Positions 7,591 to 14,702 of a stretch of 32,673 bases of DNA are shown here, one piece after another. The notes below the pieces were generated by a model, which had not been told where the DNA came from, did no database searches, and saw only the letters and a list, made by a program, of their open reading frames with translations. This DNA is from Paracoccaceae bacterium. GTDB lineage: Bacteria > Pseudomonadota > Alphaproteobacteria > Rhodobacterales > Rhodobacteraceae. The stretch is from NCBI GenBank assembly GCA_024763335.1, contig JANTFS010000008.1:1-32673 (forward strand). The letters are read 5' to 3'. Position 1 is the first letter of the stretch, and every line of letters starts with the position of its first letter. Made by a program: the position numbers and the translations under genes.

Positions 7591-8469
7591 TCACGCCCGG
7601 TGTTCAGCGATCCACTCGGCGCTGGCCCGGATGCCGCCGAGCGGGAAAATATGCGCTTGCTCGATCAGGCTGTCGGGGTTGGTGCGCTTGTGGTCGGCCA
7701 GCGCCGTGAGCACCTCGGTCGGTTCGAACGGCCGAAGAAGCTTGGTGAGGTCACGCGCACGCCGTTGGAGAACGCCGAGCGAAGCGCCGACGCCACAGGC
7801 CACGGCATATTTGATCAAGGTCTGAAGCTTGGCGGGGCCAGCCACGCCCGCATGTATCGGCAGGGATATGCCGTTGGCTTTGAGCCTGTCGGCCCAGTCG
7901 ATCACAGGCCTTGCGTCAAACACGAACTGCGTCACCAGCGCCATCCGGGTGCCGGTGGCTTCGGCATAGGCCTGTTTCCACTGCACCGCGGCGTCGACGT
8001 TCGTCGTCGAGCCGTCGGGGTCGATATCGGCGTTGCCCTCGGGGTGCCCGGCGACATGCAGGCGCCTGAACCCGTGCTTTTCAAACAGGCCGGTATCGAG
8101 CAGCTGCATGGAATTGTCAAACTGCCCAACGGGGTGAGCCACGCCTCCGGCCAGAACCAGCGCCTCGCGAACGTCCGCTTCGCCGGCATAGCGTTTGATC
8201 CAATCCTCCAAGGTGGTTGCGTCGGCGATGATCCGGGCGGGAAAGTGCGGCATCACGGAAAATCCATCCTCCGCAAGCCGGCGCGCGGTTGCGACCATGT
8301 CGTCAATCGGTGTGCCTTCGATATGCGCGACGTAGACCCGGCTACCGCTGGGCAGGAGCGCCGGGAAGTCGTCGATCTTTTCGGCGGTGCGCGGCATGAC
8401 TTCGATCGACACGCCTTCGAGAAAGGCCTTCAGCGGGCTTTGGGCGCTGAGGATGTTCATCACGGCCAT
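7591..8469 (-). CDS. Methylenetetrahydrofolate reductase, MetF-like
   Basis: A 292-residue TIM-barrel flavoprotein of the MTHFR family, as found in Rhodobacterales. The beta-1 segment VSIEVMPR keeps the glutamate equivalent to the catalytic Glu of E. coli MetF (SFEFFPP), and the downstream patterns HIEGTP, LAGGVAHP, QFVFDARPV and PIHAGVAGP fit the fold. The enzyme interconverts 5,10-methylene- and 5-methyl-tetrahydrofolate. The ORF track opens at 8922, but the ATG at 8469 has AAGGAGGA directly upstream and starts the conserved protein. It faces the sox operon tail to tail. In marine relatives such genes can serve methyl-group catabolism as well as methionine synthesis, and context here does not decide. 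The leader is unusually structured. Confidence 0.88.
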   Translation of the reverse strand: MAVMNILSAQSPLKAFLEGVSIEVMPRTAEKIDDFPALLPSGSRVYVAHIEGTPIDDMVATARRLAEDGFSVMPHFPARIIADATTLEDWIKRYAGEADVREALVLAGGVAHPVGQFDNSMQLLDTGLFEKHGFRRLHVAGHPEGNADIDPDGSTTNVDAAVQWKQAYAEATGTRMALVTQFVFDARPVIDWADRLKANGISLPIHAGVAGPAKLQTLIKYAVACGVGASLGVLQRRARDLTKLLRPFEPTEVLTALADHKRTNPDSLIEQAHIFPLGGIRASAEWIAEHRA

Positions 8470-8773
8470 GGCCTCCTCCTTTGGTTGGGCTCCGGCAGGC
8501 GGAGCCGTTGCCTCGGGGTGCAAACGAGGTGCGGCAGCACCTATACGGTTTGATGTAGACTGTCGCGACCCGCCTGCCCCTGCCGTAACCGGCGCTTCGC
8601 GACCGAATTCCGCCACCGCACCTTGACGGCAGGTCAATTGAACACCCTTGCGACAGCGAATAGATCTTCCTGATGACAAACGCCGTGCGATTCGAAACTG
8701 TCGGCCTGTTTGGCCCGGGGGTCCGCGTGGCGATACCAAGCGGCCCGGCAAGGGGTGAAGTGGTGGTTGATCC
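8470..8773. other. 304-base divergent intergenic region between the MetF-like gene and the kdtA-like gene
   Basis: No convincing gene lies here. On the MetF side it holds clustered hairpins (8488-8541), described separately. At 8633-8647 there is a palindrome TTGAC-GGCAG-GTCAA that may be an operator or overlap a -35 box on either strand. I see no clear -10 partner and no known riboswitch class. The kdtA-side leader has no strong ribosome-binding site. Confidence 0.6.
8488..8541 (-). promoter_or_regulatory. Structured RNA leader of the MetF-like gene
   Basis: Read on the minus strand, the mRNA would contain GGTGC-TGCC-GCACC, then CCTCG-TTTGCACCC-CGAGG, then GGCTCC-GCCTGCC-GGAGCC, ending 18 bases before the start codon. 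The first GGTGC can pair with either of two GCACC copies, one of them in the loop of the second hairpin. That gives mutually exclusive folds or an H-type pseudoknot. This is suggestive of a cis-acting RNA switch but matches no class I can name. Confidence 0.4.
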
Positions 8774-10072
8774 GTGAAACGCGACTCGAGTTTCCCCCTT
8801 TCCCTGCATCTCGCCGCCACAAAGGTCCGCGGCCACGCGCGCGCGCAAAAACGTCTGCACGCCGGCATCCACGGCGGCGGGGAAGACCCGAACAGGGGCC
8901 AGGAACGGCTTGGCATCAGCACGGCGCCGCGCCCGAATGGGCCGTTGATCTGGATACATATCGGCAGCGAGGCCGAGGCGCTGGGTGTCCCCGACCTTAT
9001 CGATCGGTTGCGAGAAGAGCGCGGCGATCTGGCGATCCTTCTATCGGTGCAACGCCATGGGCCGGATGCGCTTCTGGCTGCGCGGCTTCCGCGCGATGTG
9101 CTGGTGCAACTTGCCCCCTACGGGCTCGGCCGGGGGCCTGCCAAATTCCTCGCGCATTGGCGCCCGAATGTCGCGATCTGGGCTGACAACCGGCTTGAGC
9201 CAGCGCTGATTGATGCGGCGAACCGGGCCGGTGTGCCGATACTCCTTGTCGATGCGCGGGTGCCGGAGCGGCCGGGCTGGCCCCGGCTCCCGGGCGTCCG
9301 GCGCGCGCTTCTCAAACGGTTCAGGCATATACTTGCGGGCGATGAGCGCTCGGCAGAGGGGCTGCGGGCGCTGGGCGTTTCCGTCGACCGCCTCGAGGCA
9401 CTTGGGTTTCTGCAGGAAGGCGCCTCGCCGCTCCCATGCAGCCAGGCCGAACGGGATATGCTGGCCGAAATCCTCGAGGCCCGGCCGGTCTGGCTGGCCG
9501 CCGATGTGACCGCGCGCGAAATCGAAATGGTGACGGCGGCGCACCGGCAGGCGATGCGCCGGGCCCACCGGCTGTTGCTCGTTCTGGTCCCGGAGCGGGT
9601 GGAGGATGGAGCACGGATCGCGGCGGAACTGGAGGCCGAAGGTTGGGTTGTGGGGCAGCGTTCGCTGGACGAGGAACCCGAGCCGGAAGTCGAGATACTC
9701 ATCGCCGACCAGAGCGATGAGCTTGGGCTATGGTATCGTCTCTCGCCGGTATCGCTGATCGGCGGAACCCTGCTCGGGGAGGCGCGGGAGGGTCCGCGTA
9801 ATCCCTATGAGGCCGCGGCGCTCGGATCGGCGGTTCTGCATGGTCCCCACATGGGGATGTGGCGCGAAAGCTATGCAAGGCTGCGCGAAGCGGGGGCGGC
9901 GCGCACGGTGATGGATACCGCATCCCTTGCGCGTGCGGTGGAATACCTTCTCGCACCGGACAAGGTCGCCGAGATGGCCGCAGCGGCATGGGAGGTGACC
10001 ACCTCCGGCGCCGAGGCCACCGATCGTGTCGTCGCGCTGGTGAATGAGTTGCTCGACGAGCAGGAGGTCTGA
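8774..10072 (+). CDS. Kdo transferase-like glycosyltransferase (WaaA/KdtA family)
   Basis: A 432-residue protein of the glycosyltransferase-N family (GT30). WaaA moves Kdo from CMP-Kdo to lipid IVA. The segment IWIHIGSEAEALG aligns with the canonical WIHAVSVGE motif and keeps the catalytic glutamate. A C-terminal half with NPYEAAALGSAVLHGPH matches the nucleotide-binding part of WaaA proteins. The GTG at 8774 is the only usable start, because a TGA lies two codons upstream. No N-terminal membrane anchor is visible, which is unlike E. coli WaaA, and the first 45 residues are basic and divergent. It overlaps lpxK by one base, so the two are coupled. It may be a second, specialised Kdo transferase, since Rhodobacterales can carry more than one. 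Confidence 0.82.
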   Translation: MKRDSSFPLSLHLAATKVRGHARAQKRLHAGIHGGGEDPNRGQERLGISTAPRPNGPLIWIHIGSEAEALGVPDLIDRLREERGDLAILLSVQRHGPDALLAARLPRDVLVQLAPYGLGRGPAKFLAHWRPNVAIWADNRLEPALIDAANRAGVPILLVDARVPERPGWPRLPGVRRALLKRFRHILAGDERSAEGLRALGVSVDRLEALGFLQEGASPLPCSQAERDMLAEILEARPVWLAADVTAREIEMVTAAHRQAMRRAHRLLLVLVPERVEDGARIAAELEAEGWVVGQRSLDEEPEPEVEILIADQSDELGLWYRLSPVSLIGGTLLGEAREGPRNPYEAAALGSAVLHGPHMGMWRESYARLREAGAARTVMDTASLARAVEYLLAPDKVAEMAAAAWEVTTSGAEATDRVVALVNELLDEQEV

Positions 10073-11028
10073 TGATGCGGCCGGGCTTCTGGTATCGCAA
10101 GCCGGGGCGATTATTGCGCTTGATCGGCCCGCTTGCCCGTGGCGTGGCTGTCAGCCGAGCCCGGGCGCGGCGACTGGAGATGCCGGTGCCGGTCGTGGCC
10201 ATCGGCAGTCTTTCGATCGGCGGCACCGGCAAAACGCCCACGGTGATTGCGTTGGCACAAAGGCTCGCGATGAAGGGGCGAAACGTGCATGTGGTGACCC
10301 GGGGGGCAGGTCCGCCGCTGCGGATCGAAGAGCGCCGGCACGCGGCGGAAGATGTCGGCGATGAGCCGCTCCTCATTGCAGCCTTTGCGCCCACGTGGAC
10401 CGCCGGAAATTTGGCCCAGGGCGTTCACAGCGCCATCGCCGAAGGGGCAGAAATCATCGTTCTGGATCGCGGCCTGCCCGATGGGCCGATCAAGGCAGAC
10501 CTGAACATCCTGGTGGAGGACGCGCACCGCGGGTTCGGCAATGGATTTGCCTGGCCGCTTGGTCCGTTGAACCGGGTCATTGCACCGGGAGTGGCCGGTG
10601 CCGATCTGCTGGTTGCGGTCGGTTCCGAGGCCGCGCAGGAGCGGTTTCGTGCGAAATGGGGGTCAGCCGTGTCGTGCCCAATCGTCACTGGCCGGCTCGA
10701 GCCGCTCCCCACCGGCATGGAATGGGCCGGGCTCGATGTCGTTGCCTTCGCCGGCATCGGGGCGCCGGAACGCTTCTTCGCGACCTTGCGTGGCCTGGGG
10801 GCAAACCTGCTTCGGACACAGGCGCTTTCGGATCATCAGGAGCTCACACCCGCCTTGCTCGCGCGGCTGGACAAGGAGGCGCAGTTGCGCAGCGCGCAGC
10901 TCGTCACCACCGAGAAAGATGCGGTGCGCCTGCCGCGGGACTACCGCGCGCGGGTCGTCAGCCTGCCCGTGCGCCTCGAACTCGACGACTGGGCGGCTCT
11001 GGATGCCCTGCTGCCGGCGCCGGTCTAG
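10072..11028 (+). CDS. lpxK: Tetraacyldisaccharide 4'-kinase LpxK
   Basis: A 318-residue inner-membrane kinase that phosphorylates the 4' position of the lipid A disaccharide, the step just before Kdo transfer. The P-loop GSLSIGGTGKT is at about 46-56, followed by the family patterns VHVVTRG, VGDEPLLIA and the LDRGLPDGPIK region. The C-terminal TTEKDAVRLP is characteristic of LpxK. Its ATG overlaps the stop of the Kdo-transferase-like gene (TGATG) and AGGAGG lies upstream. Functional adjacency of two lipid A steps supports both calls. The stop codon overlaps the stop of the convergent DsbA-like gene. Confidence 0.94.
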   Translation: MMRPGFWYRKPGRLLRLIGPLARGVAVSRARARRLEMPVPVVAIGSLSIGGTGKTPTVIALAQRLAMKGRNVHVVTRGAGPPLRIEERRHAAEDVGDEPLLIAAFAPTWTAGNLAQGVHSAIAEGAEIIVLDRGLPDGPIKADLNILVEDAHRGFGNGFAWPLGPLNRVIAPGVAGADLLVAVGSEAAQERFRAKWGSAVSCPIVTGRLEPLPTGMEWAGLDVVAFAGIGAPERFFATLRGLGANLLRTQALSDHQELTPALLARLDKEAQLRSAQLVTTEKDAVRLPRDYRARVVSLPVRLELDDWAALDALLPAPV

Positions 11029-11717
11029 TCGGCAAGGGCGGCGTCGATGATGTCCTTGAGCGCGGCATAGCTCATGTTGGAATGCTTGGTGCCATTGATG
11101 ACGAGCGACGGCGTTGCGTTGATTTCATGAGCTTCGGCGGTGGTCTGATAGGTTTCAACCAGACGGGTGGCCATGGACTGATCAGAGAAACATGCGTCGA
11201 TCTCCGCGTCCGTCAGACCGGCCGTCTTCCCAAGGGTGCGCAGATTGGCGAGGATCTCGTCGCCCTGTCCCGAGCCGATCCATTCGCGCTGTTTGTCATA
11301 GAGCATCCCCGAAATGCCGAAATACCGCTCCTCGCCGCCGCAGTTCGCGATCAGGCCGCCCCACAGCCCATAGCGATCGAAATAGACCTCGCGGTGAATG
11401 AATTTCACCTTGCCTGTGTCAATATATTCGGACTTCAGCTGCTTGAACTGGTCGGCATGGAAATCTGCACAATGCGGGCAGGTGTAAGACGCGTATTCGA
11501 TCACCGTGACTGGCGCATTTTCGTCTCCCAGAACGTGGTCGGGCAGAATGGACGGCGCGGGCTCTTCGCTTTGCGCAGCGGTTTCGCCGGTGCCGTCGGA
11601 TGAATCCGACGTCGCGGTGGAGAGTTGTGAGGTTTGGGTCGAGGGCTGGGTGAAATACCAGGCGCCACCGCCAATGGCGAGCAACAGCACTGCGATGATC
11701 GGGAGAAAACGGGTCAT
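11025..11717 (-). CDS. DsbA-like thiol-disulfide oxidoreductase (DsbA family, anchored)
   Basis: A 230-residue protein with an N-terminal hydrophobic segment (about residues 5-22), a Ser/Thr/Glu-rich linker to about 55, and a thioredoxin fold with insertion whose active site is CPHC at 80-83. The cis-proline element ATPSLVING is near the C-terminus. Such proteins introduce or shuffle disulfides in the periplasm. The ATG at 11717 is preceded by AAGAGGA and starts the membrane segment, whereas the 11960 start of the track adds unrelated sequence. It lies 10 bases after the dciA-like gene on the same strand. Lack of a visible lipobox suggests a membrane anchor or cleaved signal. The partner is unknown. 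Confidence 0.87.
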   Translation of the reverse strand: MTRFLPIIAVLLLAIGGGAWYFTQPSTQTSQLSTATSDSSDGTGETAAQSEEPAPSILPDHVLGDENAPVTVIEYASYTCPHCADFHADQFKQLKSEYIDTGKVKFIHREVYFDRYGLWGGLIANCGGEERYFGISGMLYDKQREWIGSGQGDEILANLRTLGKTAGLTDAEIDACFSDQSMATRLVETYQTTAEAHEINATPSLVINGTKHSNMSYAALKDIIDAALAD

Positions 11718-11727
11718 GGAGATCCTC

Positions 11728-12258
11728 TTATTCGGCCGGGTCGTTGCGGCGAGATAGGACGTTTTGCGCCAGAGCTTCAAGTGCCAGGCGCAGTGACTCG
11801 TCACGCACGCCCTCGGCACTCTTGCGCGCGCGCGCGATGGTCTTGGGGTCAGCTCCACGCTCAGGCTGTGGGGCAGGGCGCGCAAACTGGGCCTGCCCCT
11901 CGGAAAACCCGGTGGGCGCGGTCTGGGTAATCCGGATTCGCGAAATGGCCGCATAGCCATAGGTCGCGTTGACGCGATCGCGGATCATTTCTTTCTGCAT
12001 CTCGAGAATTGGCGCATTCGCGCCGGTTGTCAGGAGAACCAGGGTGGCGCCAAAGCCGCCGTCGCGCCCGTAACTGACCTCCACAGGCCGCGCCGTGCCA
12101 GCGACATCGGGGCCCGCGATCTCCTCCCAATGCGTCAACAGCCGGGTGACGGCGAAGCCGCGGGATTCGCCCGCCTTCCGGATGCGCGACGTCAGCAGGT
12201 TCGACGTTCGTTCAAAGCCGCGCATGCGCCGGTCTGGCTGTTTTTCCCGTGTGGCCAC
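11728..12258 (-). CDS. DUF721/DciA-family protein
   Basis: A 176-residue protein whose first half (about 10-110) matches the DUF721 pattern: a helix, then HWEEIAGPDVAGTARPVEV, then hydrophobic strands ending APILEMQKEMIRDRVNATYGY. Proteins of this family include DciA, the ancestral bacterial helicase operator that helps load DnaB. The C-terminal half is basic and probably disordered. The TTG at 12264 used by the track is poorly spaced from GAGAGGA, while the GTG at 12258 lies seven bases after it and is preferred. The gene is divergent from mutY with a 79-base gap and is followed by the DsbA-like gene. Confidence 0.82.
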   Translation of the reverse strand: MATREKQPDRRMRGFERTSNLLTSRIRKAGESRGFAVTRLLTHWEEIAGPDVAGTARPVEVSYGRDGGFGATLVLLTTGANAPILEMQKEMIRDRVNATYGYAAISRIRITQTAPTGFSEGQAQFARPAPQPERGADPKTIARARKSAEGVRDESLRLALEALAQNVLSRRNDPAE

Positions 12259-12337
12259 TGGCAAGTCCTCTCAACGCTGCGATACTACGGGCTTCGTTGC
12301 AGGGGTGCCACTTCAAATGGGAAGGGCGGGATAAAAC

Positions 12338-13396
12338 ATGCGTGACGCGGGCATTCTGGCGGCCGAGCTTCTCGACTGGTACGATCAGCACGCCCGCGAC
12401 CTGCCCTGGCGCGTGAGCCCGGCCGACCGCAGGGCGGGCGTGCAGCCTGACCCTTACGCCGTCTGGCTGTCGGAGGTGATGTTGCAGCAAACAACCGTCG
12501 CGGCGGTGCAGGGCTATTTCACCCGGTTCACCGAGCTTTGGCCGACGGTCGAGGCGCTGGCGGCGGCGGAGGATGCGAGGGTGATGGGCGAATGGGCCGG
12601 GCTTGGATACTACGCCCGGGCCCGAAACCTGCTCAAATGCGCCCGCGTGGTGACGGCCGAGTTGGGGGGGCGCTTCCCCGACACGATCGAGCGCCTGCGC
12701 GCGTTGCCCGGCATCGGCCCCTATACCTCGGCCGCGATCGCCGCGATTGCCTTTGACCGGCCAGAAGCGGTGGTCGACGGCAATGTCGAGCGCGTCATGG
12801 CACGCCTCCATCGCATCGAGGCGCCATTGCCCAAGGCAAAGGCCGAATTGCGCGCGCGCGCCGCGGAGATGACGCCGCTGGCGCGCCCGGGCGACTATGC
12901 TCAGGCGGTGATGGATCTTGGGGCAACAGTCTGCACAGCCAGATCACCGGCCTGCGGGCTCTGCCCCTGGCGCGGGGCATGCCGCGCGCGCGCTGCCGGA
13001 GTGGCGTCCGGCCTTCCGCGGCGCATGGCAAAACCGCCCAAACCCACACGCTGGGGCCTCGCATATATCGGGCGCCGGGCCGACGGGGCGTGGCTTCTGG
13101 AGCGTCGGCCGGACCGTGGGCTCTTGGGCGGCATGCTGGGCTGGCCGGGCGGCGACTGGGGCGAGACCGCTGAAGGTCTGCCGCCGGTGGCAGCCGACTG
13201 GCGCGACATCGGCGCCGAGGTGCGCCATACCTTCACCCATTTCCATCTTCGGCTCGGCCTTCGCGTGGCCAACCTTCCGCAGCATTGCGAGCCGGCGCGC
13301 GGAGAATTCATTGCCGCGCTGGAACCGGACGATCTGCCGACCGTCATGCGCAAGGCCTATGATCTTGCGCGCGCCGAGCTTGGCGGTCCTGTGTGA
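12338..13396 (+). CDS. mutY: Adenine DNA glycosylase MutY
   Basis: A 352-residue base-excision repair enzyme that removes adenine mispaired with 8-oxoguanine. Catalytic Glu46 is in SEVMLQQT, the helix-hairpin-helix LPGIGPYTSAAI is at 123-134, and the catalytic Asp147 is in VVDGNVERV. The iron-sulfur cluster cysteines are spaced C-x6-C-x2-C-x5-C (199, 206, 209, 215). The C-terminal NUDIX-like domain that recognises 8-oxoguanine runs from about 240 and includes HTFTHFHL. All key residues are present. GGGCGGG is the nearest purine stretch upstream, a modest ribosome-binding site. Confidence 0.96.
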   Translation: MRDAGILAAELLDWYDQHARDLPWRVSPADRRAGVQPDPYAVWLSEVMLQQTTVAAVQGYFTRFTELWPTVEALAAAEDARVMGEWAGLGYYARARNLLKCARVVTAELGGRFPDTIERLRALPGIGPYTSAAIAAIAFDRPEAVVDGNVERVMARLHRIEAPLPKAKAELRARAAEMTPLARPGDYAQAVMDLGATVCTARSPACGLCPWRGACRARAAGVASGLPRRMAKPPKPTRWGLAYIGRRADGAWLLERRPDRGLLGGMLGWPGGDWGETAEGLPPVAADWRDIGAEVRHTFTHFHLRLGLRVANLPQHCEPARGEFIAALEPDDLPTVMRKAYDLARAELGGPV

Positions 13397-13410
13397 AACC
13401 GCCGCACCCG

Positions 13411-13439
13411 TTGAGCCGGTGACGGCACCGGCGTATGCT
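13411..13439 (+). promoter_or_regulatory. Probable promoter of alkB
   Basis: TTGAGC and TATGCT are separated by 17 bases in the 73-base gap between mutY and alkB. Transcription would begin near 13446, leaving a leader of about 24 bases before the ATG at 13470, which supports that start over the one at 13455. Confidence 0.45.
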
Positions 13440-13469
13440 TGGGCTCGCAAGAGCATGAAAGGTCTCACC

Positions 13470-14609
13470 ATGGTTCCTGCTTCCAAGGTCGCTCGGTTCA
13501 CGAGTGCCGCGCCCTTCTGGGTTTCGCTTCTGCTCCTGCCATTGGTCTTTCTCTCGGCGCGGTATGGTGGCTGGGCGATCCTCCTGCCGCCGCTGGCCGC
13601 GTGGTATCTCTACACCGCGCTTGATGTTGTGCTTGGGCGCAATACCGAGAACCCTGATCTCGAAACGCCGGACAAGGCGCTTTTCTGGTACAAGCTTCTG
13701 ACCTGGATCTGGGTGCCGATCCAGCTGGTGATGATCTTCGGCACGATCTGGTATGTGACCGGGGCCGATCACCTGAACGGGTGGGAGAAGCTCGGGGTGA
13801 TGCTCGGGGTCGGTATCCTTTCGGGCGCGGTCGGGGCGGTCTATGCCCATGAGTTGATGCACCAGTCCGACCGGTTCGAGCGACTGCTGGCCGACATTCT
13901 GCTGGCTACGATCCTCTATGGCCACTTCCGCACCGAGCATCTTCTCGTGCATCACCCCTGGGTTGGCACGCCGCGTGACGGGGTGACGGCACGCTACAAC
14001 GAGGGGTTTCACCGCTATTTCATCCGGGTGCTTCTGACCGGGCCGATCTCGGCATGGAAGGCCGAGAAGGCGATGCTTGCCCGGCGCGATCTTTCGCCTT
14101 GGGATGGGGCGAACCCGTTTTGGCATTACATTGCCTTGCAGGTGGGTGCGGTCACGCTCGCGTTGCTGGTCGGTGGTTGGGAGGGGCTGGGGCTCTTTGT
14201 GTTTCAGGCGCTGGTGGCGATCTGGCAGCTCGAGTTGACGAACTACGTCGAACACTACGGGCTGACGCGGAAATACCTTGGCGACGGAAAGTATGAGCCG
14301 GTGCGCCCGCATCACAGCTGGAACTCCGACCATCGGGCGACGAACTGGCAATTCATCAATCTTCAGCGCCATTCCGACCACCATTACAAGCCCGCCCGAC
14401 GTTATCCGCTCCTGCAGACCTACCCCGACAGCGAGGCGCCGCAATTGCCACTGGGCTATACGGGGATGACTTTCTTGGCGATGATCCCGCCGCTTTGGCG
14501 CCGGGTGATGAACCCGAAGGTGCGCAAGTGGCGCAAGGATCACTACCCCGAGATCACCGATTGGAGGCCCTACAAGCGCGGTGAATTTCCGGCGCCGAAG
14601 ATCCGATAG
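13470..14609 (+). CDS. alkB: Alkane 1-monooxygenase, AlkB family
   Basis: A 379-residue integral membrane diiron enzyme that hydroxylates terminal carbons of n-alkanes. The histidine boxes are all present: HELMH (127-131), HFRTEHLLVHH (152-162) and LQRHSDHH (298-305), as well as the AlkB marker NYVEHYGL (258-265). About six membrane segments precede and separate them. The track's ORF begins far upstream inside mutY. Starts at 13455 and 13470 are possible, and 13470 has AAAGG at good spacing and a promoter in place. Rubredoxin and rubredoxin reductase, its electron donors, are not nearby and no rubredoxin is fused. A broader fatty-acid hydroxylase role is the alternative, but the motifs favour AlkB proper. 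Confidence 0.92.
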   Translation: MVPASKVARFTSAAPFWVSLLLLPLVFLSARYGGWAILLPPLAAWYLYTALDVVLGRNTENPDLETPDKALFWYKLLTWIWVPIQLVMIFGTIWYVTGADHLNGWEKLGVMLGVGILSGAVGAVYAHELMHQSDRFERLLADILLATILYGHFRTEHLLVHHPWVGTPRDGVTARYNEGFHRYFIRVLLTGPISAWKAEKAMLARRDLSPWDGANPFWHYIALQVGAVTLALLVGGWEGLGLFVFQALVAIWQLELTNYVEHYGLTRKYLGDGKYEPVRPHHSWNSDHRATNWQFINLQRHSDHHYKPARRYPLLQTYPDSEAPQLPLGYTGMTFLAMIPPLWRRVMNPKVRKWRKDHYPEITDWRPYKRGEFPAPKIR

Positions 14610-14702
14610 GGCTGGAAAATCGTGCGGCTGCGCCGCGCAGGTTTGATTGCCGGGGGCGTTGCCCCCGGACCCCGAGGTATTTTCGGACCAAAGAAGACGA
14701 TG
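14610..14702 (+). repeat. GC-rich hairpin element after alkB, intergenic repeat-like
   Basis: The gap contains GCGGC-TGC-GCCGC followed by CCGGGGGC-GTT-GCCCCCGG (14650-14668, a perfect 8-base stem) and then CCCCGAGGTATTTTCGGACCAAAG. From memory this composite resembles a recurrent intergenic element of Roseobacter-group genomes. Only one copy is present here, so the repeat status cannot be shown from the window. It may serve as terminator for alkB, with TATTTT as a weak T tract. Confidence 0.45.

Noticed and set aside
7543-8553. 336-residue plus-strand ORF opposite the MetF-like gene
   Set aside because: Shadow frame; the minus-strand protein shows MTHFR motifs and an excellent ribosome-binding site.
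8470-8560. Known SAM-II, SAH or SAM/SAH riboswitch upstream of the MetF-like gene
   Set aside because: The conserved core sequences I remember for these classes are not present, so only an unclassified structured leader is reported.
12918-13469. N-terminal extension of the alkB ORF into mutY
   Set aside because: The added part is an out-of-frame reading of mutY; alkB has its own promoter and start codon at 13470.
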